From: CAZFBA01 sp964517135 | Lineage (GTDB): Bacteria; Cyanobacteriota; Vampirovibrionia; JBFMGH01 | Direction of reading: 5' to 3' | Assembly: GCA_964517135.1 (NCBI GenBank) | Contig: CAZFBA010000018.1 | Span: 1 to 64,000 of the forward strand | DNA: 64,000 nt | Shown: piece by piece, positions 9,001 to 17,599 of the stretch | Numbering within the stretch: position 1 is the stretch's first letter | How the letters are laid out: each line of letters starts with the position of its first letter | Made by a program: the position numbers and the translations under genes | The notes under the pieces: model-generated | What the model saw: only the letters and a program-made list of their open reading frames with translations | Told to the model about the DNA's origin: nothing | Databases searched by the model: none

Positions 9001-11448
9001 AACACCTGAATAGCCGTGACCTATTCTGCCTTCAAGAGTGCCGCCTGAAAAGTCTGAATCAATAAATGTAAATAGATATACTGCTCCAGAATTGCTTAAG
9101 CTATCACCGCTTCCGTCGTCAAGGTTAGCGCCAACAGCCAGCATATTTCCATCAAGTGATACTGCACGGCCAAATATGTCAGAATTAGCTAAATAAGGTG
9201 TCATATCAATATTTTTGTCGCCAGAATAGCCATAGCCAATTCTTCCTTCAAGTGTTACATCTGAGAAAGCTGAATCTGAGAAGGTGAAAAGATAAACAGC
9301 CCCTGAATTTAATCTGGCATCTCCGCTGCCATCATCTTCTCTGGCACCGACCGCCAGTCTGTTACCGTCAAGAGAAAGAGAGGCTCCAAAGAAATCGTCG
9401 ACATCTAAATAAGCTGTCATATCATAGTTTTTGCCACCAGAATACCCGTATCCAATTTTACTTTCAAGAGTTCCGCCGTTAAAATATTCATCAGTGAAAG
9501 TAAATAAATATACTGCCCCTGAATTAGATCTGACATCACCGCTGCCGTCATCCAGGTATGCTCCTACTGCCAGTTTGTTTCCGTCAAGAGAGAGCGCTCT
9601 CCCGAATGAATCGCTGCTTCCAAGATGAGCACTCAGGTTAATGTTGTTACCACCAGTGTAGCCGTGTCCTATGATACCTTCAAGAACCCCATTAGAGAAT
9701 TTGTCATCACTGAAACTAAACAAATAGACTGCTCCGGCAGATGAAACGCTGTCACTGAATCCATCATCTCCTAGTGCTCCTACAACCAGTCTGTTGCCGT
9801 CAATAGAGACAGCAGAGCTCAAATAATCAAGGTTTGCAATATTGATAGAAGACATATTATAGTTAAAACCAATAATAAGTTTATACTGGTCATAGTCGGC
9901 ATCTTCAATATAAATGTTTTTCGGATCAAACAGAATCTGACCCGCTCGATCACCGATGCCGGTCTGAATTTCACCTCCAAAGGTTAAGCTGTCGCCCGAT
10001 GAGACTTCAACGAAGCCCCCGTCGCCCGATTTGCTACCTGGTAGAGCAGAATACGATCCCATAACGACCGCATTCTCATCTGCCCAGGTGATGATGGTCC
10101 CTCCATTTCCGTGTTTGCCCGTCGTGTCGGCTTTAATGCTTGTGCCTCCAGTCATAGCAAGGGTTGTGGCGTTAGGAAGTTCATCTTCAATTAAATTTTT
10201 ACCCCCCTGAAATTCGCCGCCAAGGCGTATGTTTCCGCCGCCTGTTTTGCCCGAAGCGTCTATTTTAGTGGATAAAAATTTAAGTGCAGGTGCTGTTATA
10301 TCAATGTTGCCACCGATTCCATCTGTTCCAATGGCCTTATAATTACCTGATGTTGTTATTTGCTGATCTGCAATAACAGTAATGTTTCCTCCACTGGCTC
10401 CTGAGGCATCAACATTAGAGCTACTGGTTTCAAATACCTTGCCTGTAGCGTTAATATTTATGCTTCCGCCTGTTTCAGTAATACCTTTTGCTGTTACGTT
10501 TCCTGCAAGAGAGAGAGCTTCGGTCTGTATAGAAATATTACCGCCTGATTGAGAGCTTGCGTTTATATTTCCGCCTACTGCAACAAATTTTCCTTTGATT
10601 AAGATATCCCCTTTTGATTGAAGCGTGGAGATATCAGAGGTCTTGTCTAAAGTTATAGATTCTTTAGATTCAAGTGTTATCTTACCAGCAACAGGTGTAT
10701 TGGCTGTTCCTGCATGTATATTTCCTTCATTATGAATACTTCTTGCTGATTTTAGATGTATTTCACCATTTCTTAATACTATTTGATCTGCTGAATCAAC
10801 ATCCTCAATATTTATAATGTCTTCAGTACCAATTTCAGTGCCTGCATTGATAGATCCCTTGTTCTGAATGCTTCCAGTATCAAGTTTAACAGATTCAATG
10901 GCATTTATTTTACCTTCTATAACAACATTGGCATCAGGGTTAATAGGTGCTTTCCCGCTCATAAGAGTGCTTACTGACGCATCATTTACAACGCCTGGGG
11001 CAGTAAAAAAGTTATCTGTAAACTGCTTGGTAGGGGTGACCGTAGTGAGGCTTCCGACATTGACACTGCCTTCAGGGCCTACTGTTACACCATGAGGGTT
11101 TACCAGATAGACGTTTCCGCCTACTGCATTGTTTTTTATAGAGTTAAGTGTACCCTGAATGTTTGTACGTTCATCGTGAACGACATTAACAAGGTTCTTG
11201 GTTTTATTTGGTACGACAAGATTTACGGTTTTTCCGCTGTTAACATTAAGTCTTTTAAAGGAGTTAAAAGCATTATTATTTTTAATTGTGCTGGTAGTAA
11301 CGGTTGTTGTGTTTCCGTTTACCTTTAAGCTGGTATTGGTATTGTTGTCAGTAATAATTTGTTGTGAAAACGCAGGCATCAATGAATAGCCCACTAAGAA
11401 GAGTGCACAAAGCAAATATAGCTGCAATTTGACGAGTAACAGTCTCAT
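1..11448 (-). CDS. Giant filamentous haemagglutinin / leukotoxin LktA-like adhesin (TpsA), 3' end outside window
   Basis: The minus-strand frame opens at an ATG at 11448. I found no stop in the lines I checked down to base 1, so at least 3,816 codons lie in the window and the C-terminus is missing. Residues 1-29 form a signal peptide ending in PAFSQQ. The next ~220 residues match the TPS secretion domain of two-partner adhesins: NAFNSFKRLNVNSG, a VHDER motif, GGNVYLVNPHG near residue 116, then VNVGSLTTVTPT. A stretch of G/N/T-rich beta-helix repeats follows. About 17 FG-GAP-like repeats of 72 residues span roughly residues 530-1,760, and ~2,000 more residues of beta-helix passenger follow. 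The product should be exported by a TpsB (Omp85-family) pore and act at the cell surface in adhesion; no tpsB lies in the window. GC content looks higher than in neighbouring genes. Identification of the TPS domain is firm; the adhesin role is by family. Confidence 0.9.
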   Translation of the reverse strand, partial: MRLLLVKLQLYLLCALFLVGYSLMPAFSQQIITDNNTNTSLKVNGNTTTVTTSTIKNNNAFNSFKRLNVNSGKTVNLVVPNKTKNLVNVVHDERTNIQGTLNSIKNNAVGGNVYLVNPHGVTVGPEGSVNVGSLTTVTPTKQFTDNFFTAPGVVNDASVSTLMSGKAPINPDANVVIEGKINAIESVKLDTGSIQNKGSINAGTEIGTEDIINIEDVDSADQIVLRNGEIHLKSARSIHNEGNIHAGTANTPVAGKITLESKESITLDKTSDISTLQSKGDILIKGKFVAVGGNINASSQSGGNISIQTEALSLAGNVTAKGITETGGSININATGKVFETSSSNVDASGASGGNITVIADQQITTSGNYKAIGTDGIGGNIDITAPALKFLSTKIDASGKTGGGNIRLGGEFQGGKNLIEDELPNATTLAMTGGTSIKADTTGKHGNGGTIITWADENAVVMGSYSALPGSKSGDGGFVEVSSGDSLTFGGEIQTGIGDRAGQILFDPKNIYIEDADYDQYKLIIGFNYNMSSINIANLDYLSSAVSIDGNRLVVGALGDDGFSDSVSSAGAVYLFSFSDDKFSNGVLEGIIGHGYTGGNNINLSAHLGSSDSFGRALSLDGNKLAVGAYLDDGSGDVRSNSGAVYLFTFTDEYFNGGTLESKIGYGYSGGKNYDMTAYLDVDDFFGASLSLDGNRLAVGAREDDGSGDARLNSGAVYLFTFSDSAFSDVTLEGRIGYGYSGDKNIDMTPYLANSDIFGRAVSLDGNMLAVGANLDDGSGDSLSNSGAVYLFTFIDSDFSGGTLEGRIGHGYSGVKDIDMTGYLDSGDELGYALSLNNNRLAVTAMFDDGEGEACPDAGAVYLFSFTDSEFSGGTVEGIIGYGYTGGKNLDVSSVLGSNDMFGYGVSLDGNRLAIGAPYDDGFGDSLTNSGAIYLITFADSDFSYPEVEGIIGHNYPEGLNKNINIASYLDIDDLLTQGVSLDGNKLAIGSRYDSGYDNSVSGAGAVYLFTFTDDQFNGGTLEGIIGYGYSGGKNIDLSSYLDTNDNFGYKVSLDGNRLAASAYLDDGDSDSLLNSGAVYLFTFTDATFSGGTLEGRIGYGYSGVKDIDMTAYLEASDYFGTGLSLDGNQLAVGARQDDGSSNSRTNSGATYLFTFTDETFSGGNLEGRIGYGYNGGKNIDLTAYLDIDDAFGNALSLNNNRLAIGARQDDGNGDTRNGAGAIYLFTFTDSDFSGGTIEGRIGYGYSGPKDIDMTGYLDISDELGFSVSLDGNRIAAGTWSDDGNGDTRSASGNVYLFTFTDSSFSGGNLEGRIGYGYNGTKDIDLTDYLDIDDHFGTSVSLDGNRLVVGSSGDDGNYNTLTNSGAAYLFTFTDSEFSQGKLEGIIGANYTGKISKNINFNSTLEAGDGFGYSVSLDGNRLAAGACGDSGFDDTVTGAGAVYLFSFSDEYFNGGTLESIIGHGYIGGKNIDLSSYLASGDYFARSVSLDGNRLAVGAYEDDGSSDSAVDAGAVYLFSFTDEYFSGGNLEAIIGYGYSGGKNYDLSTYLEAGDKLGSSVSLDGTRLAIGARNDNGSSNNRASAGAAYLFTFTDEEFNGANLESIIGYGYSGGKNIDLTAYLDASDSFGSAIALQGTSLVIGARGDDGSGNSRTNSGAAYLFTFTDTSFTGGNLEGRIGYGYSGGKNIDLTAYLGVDYQLGYAGVSMDGNLLAIGVGRDNGSSGTVTDSGAVYMFSFADTAFNDGALEAIIGHGYTGGKNIDLSPYLETNDRFGSDVSLNNNRLAIGAHDDDGSYNTSLNSGAVYLMPWDDFVFSGFDYASLPSSNVSITRSTLENLLSSPSNVILQANNDIFVNSAINVNNIYGDGGTLTLQAGRSIFINENISTGNGGLNIYANDLLANGVVDAYRDAGNAVITMAAGTVIDAGTGAVDIQLRAGTGKTYTDSGDITLRDIYAGSIYVSNTGPTADSDIIIDSSGKLVSLAGGDIEIIATNGSAYVSNNSIVSTRNIADPYNGNHTTDASAGNSGIITFSTSDTLYIGQNARVISWADSGYDSGDIRLILNGFSVDTTGADTEINAGSNAGDQIILSGYNAGDYWIFNTDVDEIYRMNANTLVFGNHADTNSAMDQLTFDNVALDFTANSSVKNMIVNTNNNIYINTTNITIPEDITLTTSGSGAKETVINPSSNINARNLSMSANSSDDGVAVIIDTSTVTLSGDLTMTGQGNSGAASYVEIAFGISTIDVAGTTTMTAENLGTGFAYSYFLESTVETVDLIMESINNGSQEAGTAIVDSDVTVNGNLSMSASSTSGPENVGLLSGNSTVNVTGNATFTGYSFHLEDDNILISGDTITLLIMDSPQIGLTGTITEMTAINDIIISLNEPHTMTISAYDAETIKLLNAKNLYLGNHASTNSNVTDITLTDDFRLTQSDITESLHIQGTGNIVIDANVNMTMEGGDIYLTSTAGNVTISDGGIVATRAIADPYTGNYTSDISTGNSGLIDLYGNTITIGSNARVLSWANNGFDSGDIRITGDTYTIDTAGADTEINAGANPGDQVIISRRTAGDITTAGLTPAKIYRIKADTLHLGNHDDTNSLTRNIQLTSNIDLTANSTIQNLYAYGNRNVYISGINFTAPGNVTLSTDATGNYQAYVFNSTVNTGGDLILSSTSTTDSTTWIDSSTLNIGGNLELYTDVSLSSERYLSLDNCPSIDIGGDLIMSATNDTIQLLFVSIENTTINTVDNIIVTATNNSGGSGFGTSNVDITATGNFIVTTLVNDSLDPAGWGAIWGAEFWINSNVDVGGYIDFDVTNAGSITTYALINENTNVTAGEYISIKSHNTGDGIAFAEIKTDTTVVAGQYIEVISIADGNGKAESNILNNATLTAGGNITISATSNGTDISIAGIEDSTITNANDLILTSSAASHWGDVYIDYSDITISGNLILTGSGATTTPGHSNWVSIGNSTVNTGGSISLSSSTTGDQEVYSNIDSSIITASGITMTATATTNNAYATISDTSTTGTTITSYDTVILTASGSGTTEAYIENSTVTIIPSAPQILLVNSDGSIDPSSDIEATVGGGNVTVTSTEPDFNLYMYGSNVWGSNATLNLYSGYAEIDITNNSDNNLVIGDFTSAVSSKFYVNDVDNTGGYAGYTINTPADATARTVTITNNGDSNISLTGTLSNDTGPIAITNTGTGDILSNGSQVIESDTLTMTTTSGSIGDATNFIDIDISGEVSLSALNNVYVQDISWNMTLMDLTAGYAELLSSNTGGGGIIFDSNGTVNMTGDLLVTVTPPTGPGWIVINGTNITSTGNITLDCTTTNDVASITIDNSTIINSAIDIILTVTHSGNDTADILIDNTTINADSLALTAINNGTGSASTKITGNSPNPITITGDFTMTASAADDAAVYMNTNNNTLDVGEDVTFTATSTNANGTAKMEFVDGIIDGNLTFEASSGTIDIDEMVILENGTYIIGGDVNLSHTGVNSNNYNYGVTLGWLATLTIGGNIILSDTISNTGLSLADIDGSHIISVENIFITSTNTGTGSATARIQLSTIDYANDIHLIANAQNASDAITIIDTSTITCNENVTLTGTSSSGSSYASIADSTLNVGGNYARVLLVNADNTIDPSSNIPAVISGGNIDVYNVNGGNVYMNADNASGNSTLNFVTGNAQIDITNNSNNHLIINDLVSQLDGKLYVNDVDETAGYDNFIINNTPDATVRTVTITNNGDSNISLTGTLSNDTGSVTINNTGTGNIISDGSQLVVANTLDINTTSGSIGDVTNYIAINTITALTASASNDIFINQTSGDLYLNDISAT
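190..2020 (-). repeat. Long-period passenger repeat, copies ~1.68 kb apart
   Basis: The blocks at ~190-340 and ~1870-2020 share long near-identical runs around a CTTAGTGTGCCTGTCAGGCT core and the flanking TTAGTAATAGTAACTGTTCT core. They encode the same adhesin segment twice. This suggests duplication of a multi-coil beta-helix module. Confidence 0.7.
3610..5345 (-). repeat. Long-period passenger repeat, copies ~1.42 kb apart
   Basis: Blocks near 3610-3930 and 5015-5345 align along their length. Both carry the ordered elements TGATCACCGG, TATCAGCACC-like, ATATCACCTGA and a GCCCA..A..AC.C(G)GGC..T segment, encoding NAGSNAGDQIILSGY-like and SGDIRLI-like strands. A weaker third relative begins near 4180. 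Confidence 0.6.
6060..9870 (-). repeat. ~17 tandem 216-bp (72-residue) FG-GAP-like repeats inside the adhesin gene
   Basis: The GGKNID-type anchor recurs on the minus strand at 9854 (degenerate), 9638, 9422, 9206, 8990, 8774, ~8552, 8336, 8120, 7904, 7688, 7472, 7250, 7034, 6818, 6602, 6386 and 6167. Spacing is almost always exactly 216 bp; exceptions are 219 and 222. Each unit reads FGxxVSLDGNRLAVGA, DDGSGDS, NSGAVYLFTFTD, LEGxIGYGY, SGGKNIDLTAYL. The FG...GA core and the Asp-rich DDGxGD loop fit integrin-like FG-GAP beta-propeller blades with a cation-binding loop. Unit length is conserved while codons have drifted. Confidence 0.9.
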
Positions 11449-12181
11449 GAAAATTGATTTGCCTGACTTAAAGGTTAATCCTGATCAATCGTTCTACAAA
11501 ATGTAATATATATTATCGTCTACTTTATATATTTCTTAAAGGAGTGAATATGTTGACTTTTATTATACATTCATTTATTTTTTCAACCTTATTTACCTTC
11601 TATGTAAGCATTAACTATTAACTATAAACTTAATAGCCTTTATTATCTGGTTTTTCAAAAATTTTTTCAAAAAAAACCTTAACTGACAAGGTTTTTAAAG
11701 AGAGTAATTTTCAATAGTTTTTCATGATTTCTCATTAAAAATCGTTTAAATGTATTAAGAAATGTTAAAAAATCATACGTCTTGCGTATGCAACTTGATA
11801 TCAATAAAATTAATATATAGTTGAAAAAATATTGAAAAAGGCATTCTTTAAAATACTTTTTAATACAAGTTTTGCATAGCAAAAAAAATGAAAAATAAAC
11901 TGTTATAAACTATATTGGCTAAAATATACCTAAATAGCCTTTTATATAAAGATATTTCGCCCTGAAACAAATTTGCCTTTATAGAATTCTTTGCCAGTCT
12001 GTTGAAACTTTTCTTTTGTTAAATAACTACTTTCTTTTAGTCTATTAATGCTCTGTTTAATGATTATGGTAATTTTTTTTTGAACAATAGTGTTACCCTT
12101 TATAAAATTGATGCCCTTTTGATCATTTTAAGTGCATAATAATAAGAGAAATGATAAATTTTAACTAACAGGGACATCAGG
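11449..12181. other. AT-rich intergenic region upstream of adhesin and M48 genes
   Basis: This is a divergent spacer of 733 bp, mostly AT-rich and low-complexity. One hairpin is clear: CATACG (11774-11779) and CGTATG (11785-11790), followed on the minus strand by a run of six T. It looks like a minus-strand terminator or attenuator ahead of the adhesin gene. No convincing gene was seen. Confidence 0.5.
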
Positions 12182-12838
12182 TTGATAAAAAAGATTTTAA
12201 TAACATTGTTTATTGCAACGTTATTTTTTATACTAGCCCCTGTGCTGGCCGGTGATGTCAGTGTAAATGACATACCTGATTACAGTAAAGCTGATGCCGT
12301 GTCAGCAAAATATGGCTTTACATTGCAGGAAGAAATTGAAATAGGGTTTCAGCTGGCAGTTGTTCTGGCAAAAAGATATGGCTATTTTAATAACCCAAAA
12401 GTTAATGCTTATATAAACCGTGTAGGTCAGGGTATTGCGAAAAAGGTTACGCAGAGACCTGATATTGAGTATAGTTTTTATATTTTAGATACCGATGAGA
12501 TTAATGCTTTTGGGGTTCCTGGCGGGTTTATTTTTATTACAAGAGGTGCTTTAACAGTTATATCTAATGAAGCTGAATTAGCAGGTGTTCTAGCGCATGA
12601 GATTGCTCATGTTGAATTAGGTCACGGCTTAGAGGCGATAGCAAACAGCCCGGATGTATGGGATAAAGTTCAGGTACTAAAATTAAATCTTCAGAAAGGT
12701 GAAGGGGTAACACAGGAAACATTTAAAAATATGATTTTAAAAGAGAAGGAACTCAATAAGGGTTTTATAAATCATGGTGATTTCGATTATGATATAATAC
12801 TTAAAGCCAATCCTGACGGTACTTTTGACATTAAATAA
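12182..12838 (+). CDS. Short M48-family metallopeptidase, exported
   Basis: This 218-residue protein starts at a TTG and has an N-terminal hydrophobic signal segment (residues 3-23, ending PVLAG). The core matches M48 zinc peptidases of the BepA/YggG type: the INAFGVPGGFIFITRG block at ~107-122, then HEIAHVELGH at 139-148, giving zinc ligands H139 and H143 with catalytic E140. The third ligand is probably a Glu in KEKEL at 187-191, where the family normally has ExEAD; the Asp is gone. The chain is short and ends soon after this point, lacking the TPR or C-terminal regions of BepA. A role in envelope protein quality control is inferred from family. It could instead be a truncated or specialised form. 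Confidence 0.8.
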   Translation: MIKKILITLFIATLFFILAPVLAGDVSVNDIPDYSKADAVSAKYGFTLQEEIEIGFQLAVVLAKRYGYFNNPKVNAYINRVGQGIAKKVTQRPDIEYSFYILDTDEINAFGVPGGFIFITRGALTVISNEAELAGVLAHEIAHVELGHGLEAIANSPDVWDKVQVLKLNLQKGEGVTQETFKNMILKEKELNKGFINHGDFDYDIILKANPDGTFDIK

Positions 12839-12922
12839 TGAATTTATTATACATATGATTATACCATTTTATTGTTGGCTATATTAATGTTTGAAGCTTT
12901 TAAAAATATTTGAATGAAAAAA

Positions 12923-12945
12923 GGGCAATACTTTTAGTATTGCAC
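12923..12945 (-). terminator. Hairpin terminator, mainly for the transglycosylase gene
   Basis: GGCAATAC and GTATTGC arms flank a TTTTA loop between convergent genes. On the minus strand the stem is followed by a run of six T, just past the stop at 12988. Confidence 0.75.
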
Positions 12946-12987
12946 CTCTTTAACTTTATGAATCTGTATGATCTTTTTTAGCGAGTG

Positions 12988-14112
12988 TTAGGCGGTTCTC
13001 CACTGGCTGTAAGTATTAGTAATAATGCTTACATACTTTTGTGTTTCTGCAAAAGGCGGGATACCACCATATTTTTTAACATTTCCAGGGCCAGCATTAT
13101 ATGAAGCCAGAGCTAAAGCAACATTGCCATTATTTTGTTTTAGCATTTGTGATAGATATTTGCAGCCAGCGTCAACGTTTTGAGCAGGATCCCAGGGATT
13201 TGCACACCCTAAATCTCTTGCTGTGCCTGGCATTAGCTGCATTAAGCCCATTGCGCCAGCGTGAGACTTAGCATTAGGGTTGCCACCGGATTCCTGTTTA
13301 ATGACAGCAGCAACCAGGTTAGGATCCAGGCCATATTTTCTGGCTTTTTCTTCAATTAGCTGTCCCCATCTGGCAACTTTTGGATCTACATTGGGGTTTA
13401 ATGCATTGCTTGTGCCCATCTGCGTGTTATAGTTATTGCCAGCTGAAGCTGATGCAGCAGCACCATTAGGACCGGCATAAGCTGTAGCACTTGCGCCACC
13501 ACCGTTAAATACTGGATTATTGCCATATAAGAAGTTTGATGGCTGGTTTGACATATTGCCACCGCCATTAAAGTTATATGGTGTCATCCCTGTATTATTG
13601 AAAGGCATTTGAATCTGATTCTGCTGATTCATGCCCATCATTTGCATCATCATCTGCATGATCATTTGCATCATCATCATAAAAAACATCATCATTTGCT
13701 GCATGGGGTTCATTTGTTGTTGTTTATGGCTATTGTTTATTATGCCGTCGTCTTTCAGATCTGCACCAATATCTTCAAGTTGTGCTCCCATCATTTTATT
13801 AGCTGCTAGTGGGTCATTTTGCATAGCCTGATTGTTATATTGTTGACCCGGCATCCCGAAAGGTTGATTTGGGATTTGCTGAGCCTGTTGGGGCTGGCCT
13901 CCGCCAAGCATCTGGAAGATACTTCCGTCAAGCTGTCCGTTATCAATTAAATCAAAACCGGCAAACATCATGCCAAGACCCATCATCATTGAACCCATTG
14001 GGTTTGAGCTTAATGGCAGATTTAAACCATTTTGAGAATTACCGTTTTGCCCGTTCTTTAAATTAAAAGTATACGAAAAGGCATAAGACATTGACTGATT
14101 AATGTTTGACAT
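12988..14112 (-). CDS. Lytic transglycosylase (SLT domain) with Met/Gln/Asn-rich N-terminal region
   Basis: This 374-residue protein has a C-terminal SLT (goose-lysozyme-like) domain over roughly residues 249-374. It includes KQESGGNP with the catalytic Glu near 270, [13 protein letters not shown], and [17 protein letters not shown]. It should cleave peptidoglycan glycan strands to 1,6-anhydro products. The first ~240 residues are low-complexity: Gly/Asn/Gln-rich, with a Met tract near residues 136-160 ([14 protein letters not shown]) and then an Ala/Ser/Gly stretch. No signal peptide is evident, so export must use another route or the enzyme is delivered by a machine. The start ATG has a GAGGAG site upstream. 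The enzyme class is certain; the N-terminal role is unknown. Confidence 0.92.
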   Translation of the reverse strand: MSNINQSMSYAFSYTFNLKNGQNGNSQNGLNLPLSSNPMGSMMMGLGMMFAGFDLIDNGQLDGSIFQMLGGGQPQQAQQIPNQPFGMPGQQYNNQAMQNDPLAANKMMGAQLEDIGADLKDDGIINNSHKQQQMNPMQQMMMFFMMMMQMIMQMMMQMMGMNQQNQIQMPFNNTGMTPYNFNGGGNMSNQPSNFLYGNNPVFNGGGASATAYAGPNGAAASASAGNNYNTQMGTSNALNPNVDPKVARWGQLIEEKARKYGLDPNLVAAVIKQESGGNPNAKSHAGAMGLMQLMPGTARDLGCANPWDPAQNVDAGCKYLSQMLKQNNGNVALALASYNAGPGNVKKYGGIPPFAETQKYVSIITNTYSQWRTA

Positions 14113-14351
14113 ATATTTCTCCTCTTTAAACCCTCTTTAAAAGGTCTGCCCACTCAGGAAACTCTCCTAATAATATAAAAACAATTAATCGTGAATAATT
14201 TCCTGCAAATTACTCAAAAACTGCTGGATAATTCCCTGGAAATATATATGCTTAAGCTTAATAGTAATGACTTTTATATTGGATGTATATACTAAATATC
14301 TAATATTGGTATTGTTTGACGTTACAATTTTTTACATTTACAATGTAAAAA

Positions 14352-15656
14352 TTAGTTAATAAAAAGTTCGCCGTATGTCCTGTTCGAAGTAATTTCGGTA
14401 ATTTTAACGGGTACTATCTTTCCTTTTATAGAGTTATCGCCTTCTGTAAATATGGTAATATAATTATCTGAAAGCCCTTTTAGCATATTTGTTTCTCTAT
14501 CTCTTGAATTTTCTGGTATTATTTCAAGTATTTTACCAGAAAAAAGTCCTCTAAACCGTTGACTTTTACGTTGTGAGAGATCTTTAAGTATCTTGTTACG
14601 TTCTTTTTTAACCTCTGAATATACTTGATCTGGCATTTGTGCTGCGATGGTCCCTTTTCTTTTTGAGTATGTAAAGACATGAAGATAACTTAAAGGCAAT
14701 GATTCAAGTGTATTCAGAGTATTATTAAATTTAGTCTCATCTTCACCAGGGAAACCAACTATTATATCAGATCCTATTGCCAGCCCATCGATGGAATGTT
14801 TAAGTTTATTTATAATCTCTGTATATTGTTCAACTGTATATCGTCTCTTCATAGCCTTTAAGATGTTATTATCACCGCTTTGAAGGGATATATGAAGATG
14901 TCTGCATATTTTCTTTGAATTAGCCAAACACTCTATAAGGCTATCCGTTATTTCATGTGGATCAATAGAGCTTAAACGAAGCCTTTTAAGATGTTCAATG
15001 TGTTCAAGTTCTCTAAGAAGGGCCTCAAGTGATAATTGAGGGCTGAAATCCAGCCCATACTGGCCCAGATGAATTCCAGTTAATACTACTTCAGGATAAT
15101 CTCTGGCAACATCAGAAACCTGACTAATAACATTATTCAGCTTGTTACTTCTGCTTTTGCCTCTGGCAAAAGGTACAATACAATAACTGCACCGGTAATT
15201 GCACCCATCCTGAACTTTTATGTTGATTCTTGTACGACCAGAAGCAGAAAATACCCTCTTATTTTCAAATTCATTTTCTTCAAATATATCTTTGACACAT
15301 ATTTCAGGGGTATTGTTATCCAGTAACGAACAGGCAAGCTCAAAAAGCCTTGTTTTTTCTGCATTTCCAGTAATCAGAGAAACACCCTCTATTCTGGCGA
15401 TTTCATCAGCAGATGTTTGTGCATAGCATCCTGTAACAATGATTTTAGCCTGTGGATTTGTTTTAATGGCTTTTCTGATAGCTGTTCGAGAGTGACTATC
15501 ACTCTTGGCGGTTACAGTGCAAGTATTAATAATATAAATATCAGCTACATCTACAAAATTAACTACTTCCCAGTTGTTACTTTTGAATTCATCAAGAATG
15601 GTTGATGTTTCTAATTGATTGTTTTTGCATCCAAGTGTGTGTGCTGCAACTTTCAT
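14352..15656 (-). CDS. mtaB: tRNA t6A37 methylthiotransferase MtaB
   Basis: This 434-residue protein is a typical length for MtaB. It adds a methylthio group to t6A37 of ANN-decoding tRNAs to give ms2t6A. The N-terminal UPF0004 domain has cysteines in LGCKNNQ, NTCTV and TGCYAQ that bind the auxiliary 4Fe-4S cluster. The radical-SAM motif CNYRCSYC (CxxxCxxC) lies near residues 153-160, and a TRAM domain forms the C-terminus. The start context MKVAAHTLGCKNNQ is characteristic of MtaB rather than MiaB or RimO. It is transcribed alone on the minus strand; the purA promoter lies in the opposite direction upstream. Confidence 0.92.
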   Translation of the reverse strand: MKVAAHTLGCKNNQLETSTILDEFKSNNWEVVNFVDVADIYIINTCTVTAKSDSHSRTAIRKAIKTNPQAKIIVTGCYAQTSADEIARIEGVSLITGNAEKTRLFELACSLLDNNTPEICVKDIFEENEFENKRVFSASGRTRINIKVQDGCNYRCSYCIVPFARGKSRSNKLNNVISQVSDVARDYPEVVLTGIHLGQYGLDFSPQLSLEALLRELEHIEHLKRLRLSSIDPHEITDSLIECLANSKKICRHLHISLQSGDNNILKAMKRRYTVEQYTEIINKLKHSIDGLAIGSDIIVGFPGEDETKFNNTLNTLESLPLSYLHVFTYSKRKGTIAAQMPDQVYSEVKKERNKILKDLSQRKSQRFRGLFSGKILEIIPENSRDRETNMLKGLSDNYITIFTEGDNSIKGKIVPVKITEITSNRTYGELFIN

Positions 15657-17307
<1,651 letters not shown>

Positions 17308-17384
17308 AACTTTATCTATTAGGAAGTATTGACGATTTAAAATTGAGCTGGTAACTTAATAAAAAAAGAATATAATTTTAAGAT

Positions 17385-17458
17385 GCGTCCTTAGCTCAGT
17401 CTGGTAGAGCACTCCCCTTTTAAGGGATAGGTCCTGCGTTCGAATCGCAGAGGACGCA
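17385..17458 (+). tRNA. tRNA-Lys (anticodon UUU)
   Basis: The sequence forms a full cloverleaf: acceptor GCGTCCT/AGGACGC, D stem GCTC/GAGC, anticodon loop CTTTTAA with TTT, and T arm CTGCG-TTCGAAT-CGCAG. The first anticodon-stem pair is mismatched. CCA is not encoded. A TTGACG box at 17329-17334 lies upstream. Confidence 0.96.
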
Positions 17459-17541
17459 TCTTCCTGTTTCTATGGCTCCCATAAATTCAAGGCTTTAAGC
17501 ATTAATTTTATAAATCAAAAGATTATTTGTTTCAAAACAAA

Positions 17542-17569
17542 CACCGGCATCTATAAAAGATGCTGGTGC
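17542..17569 (-). terminator. Terminator after skp/ompH
   Basis: CACCGGCATCT and AGATGCTGGTG pair with one G-U wobble. On the minus strand the stem is followed by TGTTTGTTTTG. It lies just beyond the stop at 17600. Confidence 0.7.
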
Positions 17570-17599
17570 TGATTATTATCAACTAATAATATCTTTGAA

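Noticed and set aside
1421..11389. Numerous 60-130 codon plus-strand frames and two minus frames in the first 11.4 kb
   Set aside because: They are shadows of the single continuous minus-strand adhesin frame, which has a signal peptide, TPS motifs and regular repeats.
11679..11882. 67-codon minus frame upstream of the adhesin
   Set aside because: It is low-complexity, lacks a ribosome-binding site and contains the terminator-like hairpin.
13609..13831. His-rich and Ile-rich plus-strand frames opposite the transglycosylase
   Set aside because: They are the complement of the Met/Gln-rich tract; repeat composition alone creates these open frames.
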